Shown: positions 11,473 through 22,388 of the stretch, one piece after another | Layout: the number at the start of each line of letters is the position of its first letter | Position numbering within the stretch: position 1 is the stretch's first letter | Source of the DNA: Theristus sp. LFF4_11 | Taxonomy: Eukaryota; Nematoda; Chromadorea; Monhysterida; Xyalidae | NCBI GenBank assembly: GCA_030248135.1 | Contig: JASANC010004944.1 | Coordinates: 1 to 64,000 of the forward strand | Length of the DNA stretch: 64,000 nucleotides | Direction: 5' to 3' | Program-made: the position numbers and the translations under genes | Notes under the pieces: model-generated | Told to the model about the DNA's origin: nothing | The model's database searches: none | Seen by the model: only the letters and a program-made list of their open reading frames with translations

Positions 11473-12513
11473 TTATCTAAAAATGCGGGAGACGCATATA
11501 AAAGGAGGAATATGGCCTTGTGTAAGCAGTGAAAGACTTGGCTCGACAACGCTTTTCAAGTCTCTGATGTGGTACACACGGATACAAGTACATAAGAGTC
11601 ATATTTTTGCGCCGCGTTTGTTGTTTAAAAGCTTGCTGAAAAGCGTAAAAACTTTGAAGTTATCTAGATACTTTTCAATTGTCCTCTTCAGTTTAGTCTA
11701 AAATCACATCATGTGCGAAATTCTGTACAGCATGGCCAAATAAATGAGGCAGTCCATCAAGGCGGGATTAGTCGCTGACTAGGAGTTGTCTTTTTCAAAA
11801 ATGCCAACATAATTTCCAATCATGTGTGCAAGGGAGAAAGAATGAACAGAATAATACGGATAATCCATTAGTTTAAAAAAACGCGTCAAATTTGGCATAC
11901 AATTTGGTTTCTGAACTTCTTTTTCTTTCATTCAAAATTCGCGCGCTCCTTGCACCCTGAAAAAACTGCCATGTTTAATCGGCTATACTGTAAATTCTGT
12001 GCAAAAAAACAGAAACATCAGCGATTGCAAAACATTGCTGCATGTAGCTTTATCGTTGTTGCTGACGTACGCACCGCTGTGCATACAGCAGCACCAGTGC
12101 AAAAAGTGTTGTCTTCCGTTGATTTTCACCCTTTTTACCAAACTCTTGTGACAGGATAAACCGGTGAGTCATTGCCTTTGCCACAGAAGGAGACCTTGCG
12201 TTCCCAATGCCTCTGCGATACACTTTGTGCAAACCAGTGTCAGCGATCTAAAGTCTGATCGTTATTTTAGTGGTTTTAGAGGTCGCTAAATGCTAGAAGA
12301 AAGCAAATGTGAAAGTTTCATTTGTCTACAATGTACGAGGGTTGCCACTTGCAACCGAAATAAAAAATAAACGGCGCAAAAATATGACTCTTATGTACTT
12401 GTATCCGTGTGTACCACATCAGAGACTTGAAAAGCGTTGTCGAGCCAAGTCTTTCACTGCTTACACAAGGCCATATTCCTCCTTTTATATGCGTCTCCCG
12501 CATTTTTAGATAA
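11473..12513. mobile_element. Foldback unit of the composite repeat, copy 1
   Basis: Inverted arms of about 140 bp (11473-11613 and 12372-12513) start TTATCTAAAAATGCGGGAG and carry a TATAAAAG box, pointing inward from both ends. The inside (11614-12371) has no convincing gene. A near-identical copy lies at 28580-29619. Part of the inside recurs inverted at about 16765-17045. Confidence 0.9.
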
Positions 12514-12589
12514 TATTCTGACTTTTACAAAAGCCCCAAAGGTCGGACCAAAATCACAATACGTTGGTCACACATTCTTCTAAACCCCG

Positions 12590-14525
12590 GACAACTCAGG
12601 TTTTTCATTTTTCGTTTTTAGGCCAATTTCGTCTATGCTATTTTTACGGCCGATTCGCCCAAAATCGTCACGATTCAGTACCTAGAATTGCTCACATAAG
12701 AAAACTGACCCAAAAGCAGTGATCGGCGGTTGAATTACCCTGGAAAATACAGTTTTCTTGTTTTTCATTTCTGGACCGGTTTCACTAAATTCCACGGCCG
12801 ATTCGCCCGAAATCGTCACGATTCGGAATCTAAAGTTGCTCACGTAAAAAAACTAACCCAAAATCCGTGATCAGCGCATTGAATTACCTTGGAAAACACC
12901 CTTTTCTTGTTTTTCGTTTCTGGACCGATTTCGCCAATTTCCACGGCCGATTCGCCCGAAATCGCCACGATTCAGCATCTAGAGTTGCTCACGTAAGAAA
13001 ACTAACCCAAAATCCGTGATCAGCGCATTGAATTACCCTGAAAAACACCATTTTCTTGTTTTTCGTTTCTAGACCGATTTCGCCAATTTCAACGACCGAT
13101 TCGCTTGAAATCGTCACGATTCAGCATCTAAAGTTGCTCACGTAAGAAAACTAACCCAAAATCCGTGATCAGCGCTTTGAATTACCCTGAAAAACACCCT
13201 TTTCTTGTTTTTCGTTTCTATACCGATTTCGCCAATTTCCGCGGCCGATTCGCCCAAAATCGTCACGATTCAGCATCTAAAGTTGCTCACGTAAGAAAAC
13301 TAAACCAAAATCCGTGATCAGCGCATTGAATTACCCTGGAAAACACTATTTTCTTGTTTTTCGTTTCTAGACCGATTTCGCCAATTTACACGGCCGATTC
13401 GCCCGAAATCGTCACGATTCAGCATCTAAAGTTGCTCACGTAAGAAAACTAAACCAAAAGCCGTGATCGGCGCAATGAATTACCATGGAAAACACCGATT
13501 TCTTGTTTTTCATTTCTGGACCGGTTTCAGAAAATTCCACGACCGATTCGCCCGAAATCGTCACGATTCGGTATCTAGAGTTGCTCACATGAAAAAACTA
13601 ACACAAAATCGGTGATCAGCGTATTTAATTACCGTGGAAAACACCGTTTTTTTTGTTTTTCATTTCTCGACCGATTTCGCCAATTTCCACGGCTGATTCG
13701 CCCGAAATCGTCACGATTCGGTATCTAGAGTTGCTCACATAAAAACCTAACCCAAAATCCGTGATCAGCGCATTGAATTACCCTGGAAAACACCGTTTTC
13801 TTATTTTTCGTTTCTGGACCGATTTCGCCAATTTCCACGGCCGATTCGCCCGAAATCGTCACGGTTCAGCATCTAGAGTAGCTCACGTAAGAAAACTAAC
13901 CAAAATCCGTGATCACCGCATTGATTTACCCTGGAAAACATCTTTTTCTCGTTTTTCGTTTCCGGACCGATTTCGCCAATTTCCACTACCGATTCGCCCG
14001 AAATCGTTACGATTCAGTATCTAGAGTTGCTCACATAAGAAAACTAATCAAAAATCCGTGATCAGCGCATTGAATTACCATGGAAAATACCCTTTTCTTG
14101 TTTTTTGTTTCTGGACCGATTTTGCCAATTTCCACGGCCGATTCGCCCGAAATCGTCACGATTCCAGTATCTAGAGTTGCTCACGTAAGAAAACTAACCC
14201 AAAATCCGTGATCAGCGCATTGAATTACTCTGGAAAACACCCTTTTCTTGTTTTTCGTTTCTGGACCGATTTCGCCAATTTCGACCGCCGATTCGCCCGA
14301 AATCGTCACGATTCGGTATCTAGAGTTGCTCACATAAGAAAACTAACCCAAAATCCGTGATCAGCGCATTGAATTACACTGGAAAACATAGTTTTCTTGT
14401 TTTTCATTTCTGGACCGATTTCGCCGATTTCCACGGCCGATTCGCCGGAAATCGTCACGATTCAGCATCTAGAGTTGCTCACGTAAGAAAACTAACCCAA
14501 AATCCGTGATCAGCGCATTGAATTA
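12590..14525. repeat. About 150-bp tandem satellite, array 1
   Basis: About 13 head-to-tail units of 149-150 bp. Each holds GGACCGATTTCGCCAATTTC, GAAATCGTCACGATTC and GTGATCAGCGCATTGAATTA; these three anchors give the period. Units differ by a few per cent and small indels. Array 2 at 29700-31303 uses the same unit. No coding potential. Confidence 0.95.
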
Positions 14526-15226
14526 CTACGGACTAGACCTTTTTCCTATTATTTTTCGTAGCTCAGACAAAATTTGTAAGAGTGAAAACTGATACTCAGT
14601 CAAAATGCTACGAACTTTCAAAAATGCACAATTTTAACTCAAAAAAATGCCCGGGCAAAAAAATAAACTAAATTTTCAGAAAATACGGATGAAATTACCC
14701 TAGGAAACATTTTTGTTCAACTGTGAAAGTGTCCCAGCTAAAAATTGAAAGGGCGAACACTTGAAACCAGGTGAAAACCCTCCAAACAATTAAAAATGCC
14801 CAATTTTTTACCCAAAAACAGGGTCTGGGTAAAAAATTAACCCGATTTTCAAAATCTCCGGATGGAATTACCCCAGGGAACATTTTTGTTCGACTGTGAA
14901 AGTGTCGCAGGCAAAAATTTAAAGGGCGAACACATGTTGATTACATAGCTTGAAAAAAAAAATACAAAGGGAAAGAAGTAACACTGTTTTCAGAATAGGT
15001 TTTTCGTGTCTACAGCGTATGAAAAGTAGTCGGATAAAATTTTTTTCGCGGCTCCAAGCACAACTTTGGGTGTTCGTTTCGTGTGCACAGTGCCAAGTTT
15101 GTGGCTTATACTATGCTCGCTGGACGCAGCGAGCAAATTTGAAAAAAGCGCGCGAGGGGATAACGGCTCATATTATGCGTGATGCGCTGTCCGCTCGCTG
15201 GCGCTCGCTCGCGCATCCGCATGATA
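14526..15226. mobile_element. 3' block and terminal hairpin of the composite repeat, copy 1
   Basis: After the satellite come two diverged units of a second, about 170-bp repeat (TTTTTGTTCGACTGTGAAAG, GAACACTTGAAACCAGG), then a unique 280-bp tail ending in a strong hairpin at 15175-15222: ATGCG-T-GATGCGC pairs with GCGCATC-CGCAT. The same order and ending recur at 31304-31987, and with a later insertion at 43690-45548. Confidence 0.85.
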
Positions 15227-15873
15227 ATAAAATACGGTTTTGAAAATACAAATAGTTTCAAGCTAACTTAAATAAAAAAAATAAAAAACAAATTGCGTTT
15301 ATGCCGCACATGTGCATGCCGATGCTAGTCAAGTTAAATGACTGAAACACGCATGATGTTGTCTCTAACCTATTCGCATTTTTAAGCCTTCAAACGTATC
15401 CAAATTGGAACTACGTGTGCGGCAAAGTTAATAAGCTGGTCAAATGAAAGTATTTCGGTAGATTTTAGCAAAATTTCAAGGATATAGTTATTCAGAGAAC
15501 AGTTTGACGGGGGGAGGTTGAGGAGAGATGAAAATTAATGAGTTTTTTTGGCTAGCAATGTCACCCGGTACTTTATCGAATGTCACGCGCGCACTCGTTT
15601 TGGTCATATTCCCACTTTTTGCCCCTGTTCGAAAGCGAACTGCGAAAATTGCGCAAACAAAAAAATAACCAGAGCGCGGTCCGGTCGGGCCGATCAACTA
15701 TGGCAAAAAAATGCGTCAATAAAAACACCCAGAGAGTGTTGACCAAAAACGTTATTTTGATACACGACTGTGACTTCCAGTATTGCTATTCAACTTTTCG
15801 TGACACTGAACCATACCAATGAAGTCCATCCGACTAAACATACAGACAAAAAACAAACAAACAGCGAACGCAA
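15227..15873. other. Intergenic, nothing recognised
   Basis: AT-rich sequence between the composite repeat and the 3' end of the TIL gene. Confidence 0.4.
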
Positions 15874-18800
15874 CTAACACCCAATAACAATACAAGTGTC
15901 CTTGTCGATGCAGCTCTGTCCGTCTCTGACGTAGCCGTTGACGCAGTGACACGGCAAATTGCTCGGTTGCACCTGTTTCCCGTAGCAGTTCTCTTCTGGC
16001 CAATCCAGCTGCCCCGGCGCGAATACTTCATTACGCCCACAACTACTTTTTGCCTTGATCAGTTGGTTTTCGTTTTCTCGTCCATTCAGCTGTTTTCTGT
16101 TGTCGTTGTCTGATTGTGAAGCCTGCGAATGAATAAAAAAAAGTTCTGTCAGTTTTTCAGCACATGGGTATCTGATCTGAACTGCATCTCTGAAAAGCCA
16201 ACTTCAGAGCACTTGATCCCTGATCACACAGGAAAGAAAAAGTGTCAGAACACTGCTCGGTGCCAGAACTCCGGTTTGCGAACCAATAATGCCTTCGAGG
16301 TCTGCGTACTTTTCGCAGGTCCAACGGTCAGAAGAGCAATCATAAATCTGTTCACGACGGATAGTGTTCGGAATAATTGACTAACACTGACGGCAATTGT
16401 CGTCAGTTTGTCCGCCATGTTTCCATCGGCATTCCAGTTTTGCACAGGCGCGTCTACTTGAAAGTTGGCCGTGTCACTGTTCCCAGGCTGATTCTCTTTT
16501 CGTGCCCTGTCGCGAGCGGCCGCCTGGCGCTGCCGCCAACTCAACTGCTGTCCAGCGCCATCTTCGTCGCCAAACGAATTGATCGCCTTGAACTCGCTGC
16601 CTGCGTCGTTTTCGTTGCCCGATTGCTCGCTTGTCACCGTGTACAGATGATTGTTGACGTCTGTAATGAAAACTCGGAAAACGCCCGCAAACATCAGCCA
16701 GCTGCTATTAAATAATGCACATGTCACTCACCTAACGCCAGCTGTCCTCAAACCTTGGCTTGCCTACTGTACAGTATAGCCGATTAAACATGGCAGCTTT
16801 TTTCAGGGTGCAAGGAGCGCGCGAATTTTGAATGAAAGAAAAAGAAGTTCAGAAACCAAATTGTATGCCAAATTTGATGCGTTTTTTTAAACTAATGGAT
16901 TATCCGTATTATTCTGTTCATTCTTTCTCCCTTGCACACATGATTGGAAATTATGTTGGCATTTTTGAAAAAGACAACTCCTAGTCAGCGACTAATCCCG
17001 CCTTGATGGACTGCCTCATTTATTCGGCCATGCTGTACTCAAGGTGTCTTACACTTCTCTGGTATTATGCCGTGCACTGCAGAATAAAACTGAACTGAAC
17101 TGAAACCACCGCCAGCTGGCATTAGATAACGCCAGTTGTCGTTAGATGTCAGCTGTCGTTAGATAACGCGAAGTGTCATTAAATAACGCCAGTTAGCATT
17201 GAATAACGCCAGTTAGCATTAAATAACGCCAGTTAGCATTTAATAACGCCAGTTAGCATTAAATAACGCCAGTTAGCATTTGATAACGCCAGCTGTCATT
17301 AAACGTCAACTGCCATTAAATAACGTGAGCTGTCTCTAAACGGTAGATGCCATTAACTAACGCCATTGCCATTAAATATGCCAGCTGTCGTTAACTAAAG
17401 CCAGCTGCCATTAGATAACGTTAGCCTTGGCCTCATAGCGTGATGAAAAAGCCAATCACAGTAGGAATTTTTCAAATTATTCAATGTCTTTTTTTCAAAA
17501 TCAAAGCAACCAATCCTCACCAATTTCATTCGGTTTCAAGTTCTCTTCGGATTGTTTCAGTCGGTTCTGCTGAACTGCCAGTGGTTGCCTTTCACTATCA
17601 ACGTCAAGTGGATCGTCATCGTAATGCACCGCAAACGGCTCGTAATCTAAAATTTAACGGTCAGAGATTTGAGCATGCTTTTGGAAAAAGTCTGTGTATT
17701 CGGTTGGGTTGACCTTTGTACACGCGTCGTCCTTGACTTTAAAAATTCCATACCAAGTGCTATGCCAATCTGGTGTTTCAATCTTTCAACAACAACAAAA
17801 CTCCAGCTCCCGAAACCGTGTTGTCACAAAACTTGTTTGTGGTAATTCCTACGTGAACTTTTGTTTGACTTATTGTTGTTGACAACGCAATCCAATTTGG
17901 AATGTCGTTAAAATAGCAATTTTGACAAAATTTCGTGCAATTTTTTTTCACGCTTCGTTTGTGCTCAATGTTAAAATATCCGGGCTTATCCAATAACGCA
18001 AATCACACGTCATTCTCAAATTGCAATTTATAACAATTTTAATTAAAAAAACGTGGGCGGTCTACCTGTGTATCAGCTTCTGGAATCTTCGCTGTGAAAA
18101 GTTTATTAAAAATATTATGCACCTGGAAGCTGTAAATAATCGGGTGGCTGCATAACGCACAGGTTTGCACGCACGCAAACACCATCCTCGCGGCGAAAGA
18201 AACCTGAAACGAAAACCGGCGTGATTAATCAAAACTGATGAATCTAGCGTAAGGTCAATCAGATCGAAAACCCTGCTGTTTGGGACTTTTACATTTATTT
18301 TTAAACACATTTGTTGTGGCATTTTTTATGAAAATGTGAAAAAAGGTCCCGATTTTAGGTGGAACTTGTTTTTGTCATATCGAGGTATCGATTACGTGAT
18401 TCCGCAGCGAGCAGTCTCCAACACATAGCTAAACCGATTAGAGTACAGGATGTTTGTTAAAACCTGTCACTTTTTTGCTGAATACAGAGTTCACACGAAA
18501 GAAGAACGAACGGGGTTCGAAGTTTGAAGAAAACGTATCGTTGCCACAAATGGGCCGGGGTGTGTTTGACTTCAACCAACGCCCGTTACATCCGTCCTCA
18601 CATGCAACGTATTCAGCAAAACCCAAGTGACCGGTTTCAACAAACAAACTGTGCATTTAGTTTCATGCAAACAGCGCATGCTACCGGGTTTGCAAGCACA
18701 TCGTGTCATTTCGTACGGATCGCATTCATGCCAATCGCATAGGGGCCTGTCGGACGGCTCAGCCTGCTCGCACGTCCACTCGGAGCCACACTGGAAACAC

Positions 18801-19783
18801 CGATCCAATTGTTCGTTCTCGGGGCACACGGCGGCGAACTCTGCGAAAAAAATGGAGCATGGCTGCGCTTTTCGTTTATATACAGTGGCGGCCAAAAGTG
18901 TTCCAAAAGGGTTTATTTGGAAACCATTTTTAGGAGTGGGCAAAATGGCAAAAATACCTTCCATGGCAGGAAGGAAGTCGCAGAAACTTCTACTCTACAT
19001 AGAAATTTCCTTTTACAACAGCCTTTTGTAATGAAATTACCATTAACTCATCCATTTGGGGCCTTTGGTAGCACAATTTCATCATTTTCACTGCAACCAG
19101 CCACTGAATTCGCTGGGTATGTGTTTCAAACAGGTTTCAATAATCCCCCATGGGGGACTATTTTGGGGGGGGATTATTTGGAAACTTGTCGAGGGGGTGG
19201 GGTTTTTTTTTGGGGGGGGGGTTTAATTTTGGGGGGGGGTTTAATAGAGGTAATACGGTAGATACATCAGCCCTACAAACGCTATTATAAGAACTTGGGC
19301 AACTATGGGCAACGTTGGGTTCACGGGACACGTACTTTTCGACCCAACGTTGCCTTTAAATTATTATAATAGCGTTTGGTACGGGTGATGCAACAAACGC
19401 GCAGCGTTCCAACACTTTTGGCCGCCACTGTACAAGTTGTGTTGTAGTTGTACATATTTGTAGTTGTAGTTGTAGTTGACAAGTGTGCTCATATTTCAAA
19501 AAATGTAAACAATTTGTTGGTCGCCCAACAAAAGATCGACCTTTTCGTTCATCAATCGGTTACTCAACAAAATTCGTTGAAACAAACCAGCTTATTACTT
19601 TTGGTGGTTTGTTGATGCTTTGGCCGACACATTCAGCGCATGCACAATAGGTGGAATTGACCAATCAGTGTGCGGCATTCAAAAGCAACCAATATCCAGC
19701 TATGTAAAAGAAGACCAACCGGCTTCGAGAAAAATCAGGGAACCGATGAGAACGACGATTAGCGCGACGCGACAGTAACGCAT
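15874..19783 (-). CDS. Secreted protein with two TIL (trypsin-inhibitor-like) domains
   Basis: Five exons, all phases consistent: 19783-19720 (start and signal peptide MRYCRVALIVVLIGSLIFLEA), 18840-18685, 18203-18123, 16660-16392 and 16122-15874; 272 residues. Exons 2 and 3 make a TIL domain with ten Cys, starting CPENEQLDRC and ending CKPGFFRREDGVC-VRANLC. Exon 4 is a polar linker rich in Asn, Asp, Gln and Arg. Exon 5 is a second, reduced TIL-like domain (CGRNEVF..., CHCVNGYVRDGQSC) with about seven Cys, so it lacks the full five-disulfide pattern. TIL domains typically inhibit extracellular serine proteases; here the reactive-site loop cannot be assigned. Intron 1 holds a Tc1/mariner-type chimera and intron 3 a 20-bp minisatellite. 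An inhibitor or matrix role is inferred. Confidence 0.8.
16765..17045 (-). repeat. Inverted partial copy of the foldback unit's inside
   Basis: Matches 11735-11990 and 28845-29095 in reverse orientation (CTTTTTTCAGGGTGCAAGGA, CCGCCTTGATGGACTGCCTC). It lies in an intron of the TIL gene without the inverted arms. Short relatives of one end occur near 8758-8818 and 32095-32150. Confidence 0.8.
17105..17425. repeat. 20-bp minisatellite
   Basis: About 15 units of ATAACGCCAGTTAGCATTAA, most perfect in the middle (about 17195-17285) and diverged at the edges. It lies in intron 3 of the TIL gene. Related words occur at 16700-16740 and inside the MITE at 26818-26948. Confidence 0.9.
18883..19430. mobile_element. 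Tc1/mariner-type element that contains a piece of family D
   Basis: TA-flanked, 548 bp, with 20-bp ends CAGTGGCGGCCAAAAGTGTT and their exact complement: the hallmark of Tc1/mariner elements. About 18917-19260 is family D sequence (see 42204-42658), complete at its right end (GAGGTAATACGGTA) but lacking its left end. It lies in intron 1 of the TIL gene. Confidence 0.9.
19433..19479. repeat. TTGTAG microsatellite
   Basis: Short (TTGTAG)n tract just after the TA-flanked element. Confidence 0.7.
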
Positions 19784-20356
19784 GATCACGATACTCAGTT
19801 TTCAACTTACAAACACTCGATGTTGTAGACGGTGAACTGGTCAAAAGTCAAAAGTTGTCCAATATATTCGCTTTGAAACAAAACTTATTATTGCAAAAGC
19901 AATAATTGAACGTGATTCATCACTTCAAATCTGTTTTCACTGCAAGCTGTCGGCCCAGTTTGTCACGTCAGCATCATGTCCTATATCTGGTTTCTGACTT
20001 TTTTGGTGACATCACTATATGCAGTTTTTATGAAGCCGGTAGTAAAAATTTTGCTAATAATCCTACACGTGTCGGCTGCTGTGATGAGACTGTAAAGGGC
20101 AAGAGGCGCGGGATGGGCTAACGGTGTTTAATACAATTCGTGTATTCGTTTGACTTAATGTAACACTCGGAAACATCATAAAAAAATGCTTTCAGACGAA
20201 TTGAACCGAAGATGAACAACGCTTGGACACACTGCAAAAGCATACACGACAAATAAACAAAATTGCATTATCAGAGTCAGTTATAATAAACGGCCCGGAA
20301 TTTTCTCCGGCAAGAATGGATGGATTGAAATTTTTCGCCAAAAGATCCCAAAATCG

Positions 20357-20688
20357 CTAAATATTCCAGTTATGCTCCTGAAACGGCAGCGCCACCCAAA
20401 GGAGATTGGTCGCTTTGTTCTGCTGGTTGCCGGGCGAAGGTCGTTGTGCGGTGTGCTGTTGTATGAGGCGACGCTTCAAAGCGCTGGACTGTTCGGCAGC
20501 AGCTGCCTTGTTGGCCATTTCCGGATCTGCAAGATAATAATACGATTTCAAGAAACTGGCACACGGAATATACAGGTGTTCGGGGTTGCTCTACCTGCAG
20601 TGGCTTGTAGACTTTTCCAAAAGCGCCCAATGAGCGAACGGGTGCCACACCGAAAGATTCTCGCAAAAAGCTGAAGCGCGGTGTTCAT
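20357..20688 (-). CDS. Small two-exon protein, possible mitochondrial targeting
   Basis: Exons 20688-20595 and 20526-20357 join in phase 1 over a 68-bp GT..AG intron and give 87 residues. The start MNTALQLFARIFRCGTR has alternating Arg and hydrophobic residues without acids, like a mitochondrial presequence. The middle is Ala/Gln/Arg-rich (ALKRRLIQQHTAQR) and the end is hydrophobic (NLLWVALPFQEHNWNI). I do not recognise the family. The consistent phase and clean junctions argue that it is real; a search against small respiratory-complex and mitoribosome proteins would settle it. Confidence 0.5.
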
Positions 20689-20691
20689 GAA

Positions 20692-20892
20692 AGCCCGTTT
20701 ATACCTGACGTATGCGCACGCGGCACGGCATGTCACGTCACTTTAGGTCTCGTGTTATTGCATACTGCTGTTCATACAGACGTATGCATGTACGGCAGGT
20801 CACGTCACTTTATAAGTCTCGTCCTAGTGTTATTGCATACTACCGTTCCAACCTGACGTACGTCTGCATACGTCAGGTAGAAACGGGCCGTG
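20692..20892. repeat. MITE, family F3
   Basis: Inverted ends CCCGTTTATACCTGACGTAT and ACGTCAGGTAGAAACGGGCC with internal repeated TGCATAC/GTATGCA words. Relatives: 50519-50649 (both ends), and partial copies near 5970-6060, 35356-35452 and 53505-53605. Confidence 0.8.
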
Positions 20893-20905
20893 GGCAGGTA
20901 TTTAT

Positions 20906-21135
20906 GGCCTATTTTTTTAAACGTGACCCATTTAAATGACGTCATGTGCCGCCAAACATGCGCTTGCTGTTCACAGCAAACCAGACTTTCCGTTTAGCCG
21001 ATTTCTTCCCGTAAACAAACGGTGAGTGTCGAATCAGTCACACCAAACTGACATTCTAGTGCCAGAACTTTGACAAACGGGCGTTTTAAAAGCAAATGAC
21101 GTCATTTTAGTCCGGACACGTTTGTATAAATCCAC
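20906..21135. repeat. MITE, family F4
   Basis: About 230 bp with subterminal inverted words AAATGACGTCATGTGC and AAATGACGTCATTTTAGTCC and outer AAACGTG..CACGTTT. Other copies: 26968-27196 and 43190-43420. Confidence 0.85.
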
Positions 21136-21216
21136 AATAGTAACGCAGTTCTGTTGACACATGGCTATGCGGTCACAGAATACTGCTTCATGAATGCCCC
21201 TTGAGTACGTCAAAAG

Positions 21217-21427
21217 TTAGTTCTTCAGTGAATAAAATGACGATTCGGCCGATCCAACATCCATCTTGAAACCGAATTCAATCGTGATACCTGTTTCACG
21301 GTATTCTTCTTCGCGAAGTGCAACCTTGCCGAAAACATCCGTCAGCGGATTGCTTGTGTCGTCTGCCAACACCACCACCAGTTCACTGATGATCATCAGC
21401 AGAACAACAGTTGTTGCAGTAAGCAAT
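21217..21427 (-). CDS. Orphan exon encoding a hydrophobic segment
   Basis: A TTTTCAG acceptor is followed by an open frame with a hydrophobic run (TVVLLMIISELVVVLADD) and then 45 polar residues to a stop (KN-end, VGSAESSFYSLKN). It has no ATG before the hydrophobic run, so it should be the last exon of a gene whose upstream part I could not find before 22388. The hydrophobic run could be a membrane helix or an internal signal sequence. Confidence 0.35.
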
Positions 21428-21436
21428 CTGAAAATG

Positions 21437-22388
21437 GTGCGAAATCAAAACGAAAGAACGTGATATTCAATGCCTGACAAGTTTTGGGGCTGAGCGAAGC
21501 GCAGGAACCAAAGAAGCTTGCAATTCAAACGCGAAGCGATCTTGTTATAAAGCTTAACAAAAAAAGAATTGAAAAAAACGCAAACCAACATTTCTGCGTT
21601 TTTCTGCGCCATTTTGTTTCAGTTGCAAATCGGGGATTTTTCCATTTATCATAACTGACTGCTTGTTTGCTCAGTTGCCACGAGCGTGTTTTGCGAATTC
21701 AAATTTTTTGTCGAAAGCAAAATTGGCGTGCATATTTCACACCTGAATTACGCTACGACACTTCAAATTGGCACAAATACCTTTTTTGAAAAACCACAAA
21801 AACACAATTTTATTGCAAACTTCACCAGAACGCGTGCAACATGACCATAAAACAAAAGTGAAGTTTGGTGTTGGTGTTCTTTTGAACAAAGGCATTAAAA
21901 TGCACGAAGTGAAAAATTGCAGCAACAAAATCCAAACTGACAAGTTGATTTGAAATGAGCAAAATCGTACAGTTACCGTTGGTTTACATTTACAACATCC
22001 CGCACAACTTGCAAAATAGCTTGAGAAAAATTAGCCGTATGAAGCAGAAAAGCTGAATCAAACAACGGCTGTAAAATCACCGGCATCAAAAAAAATGCAA
22101 AAATCGAGATCCATCAAAACAATCAACAAAACTGTGGAATTTTGCAGAAAAACACACGTTCACACAACAACGAATGATTAAACAGAGCTCGACACAAAAA
22201 GCACTCAACAGTACATAAAAAACCGTTACAGTGACCCGAAAAGCCACCAGCTCACAAAAGAAGATCAACCGAAAAATAAGCAAAAAACCAAAACACTTCC
22301 TACCACACTAAAATAGATGAAATTCCACCTTCAACGACAATAAAACACAAAAAATCTCGTCAAGTGCCGAACATTTACTCGGCTCTTC
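21437..22388. other. Intergenic, nothing recognised
   Basis: AT-rich DNA between the orphan exon and the 3' end of the dUTPase gene. Confidence 0.4.
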
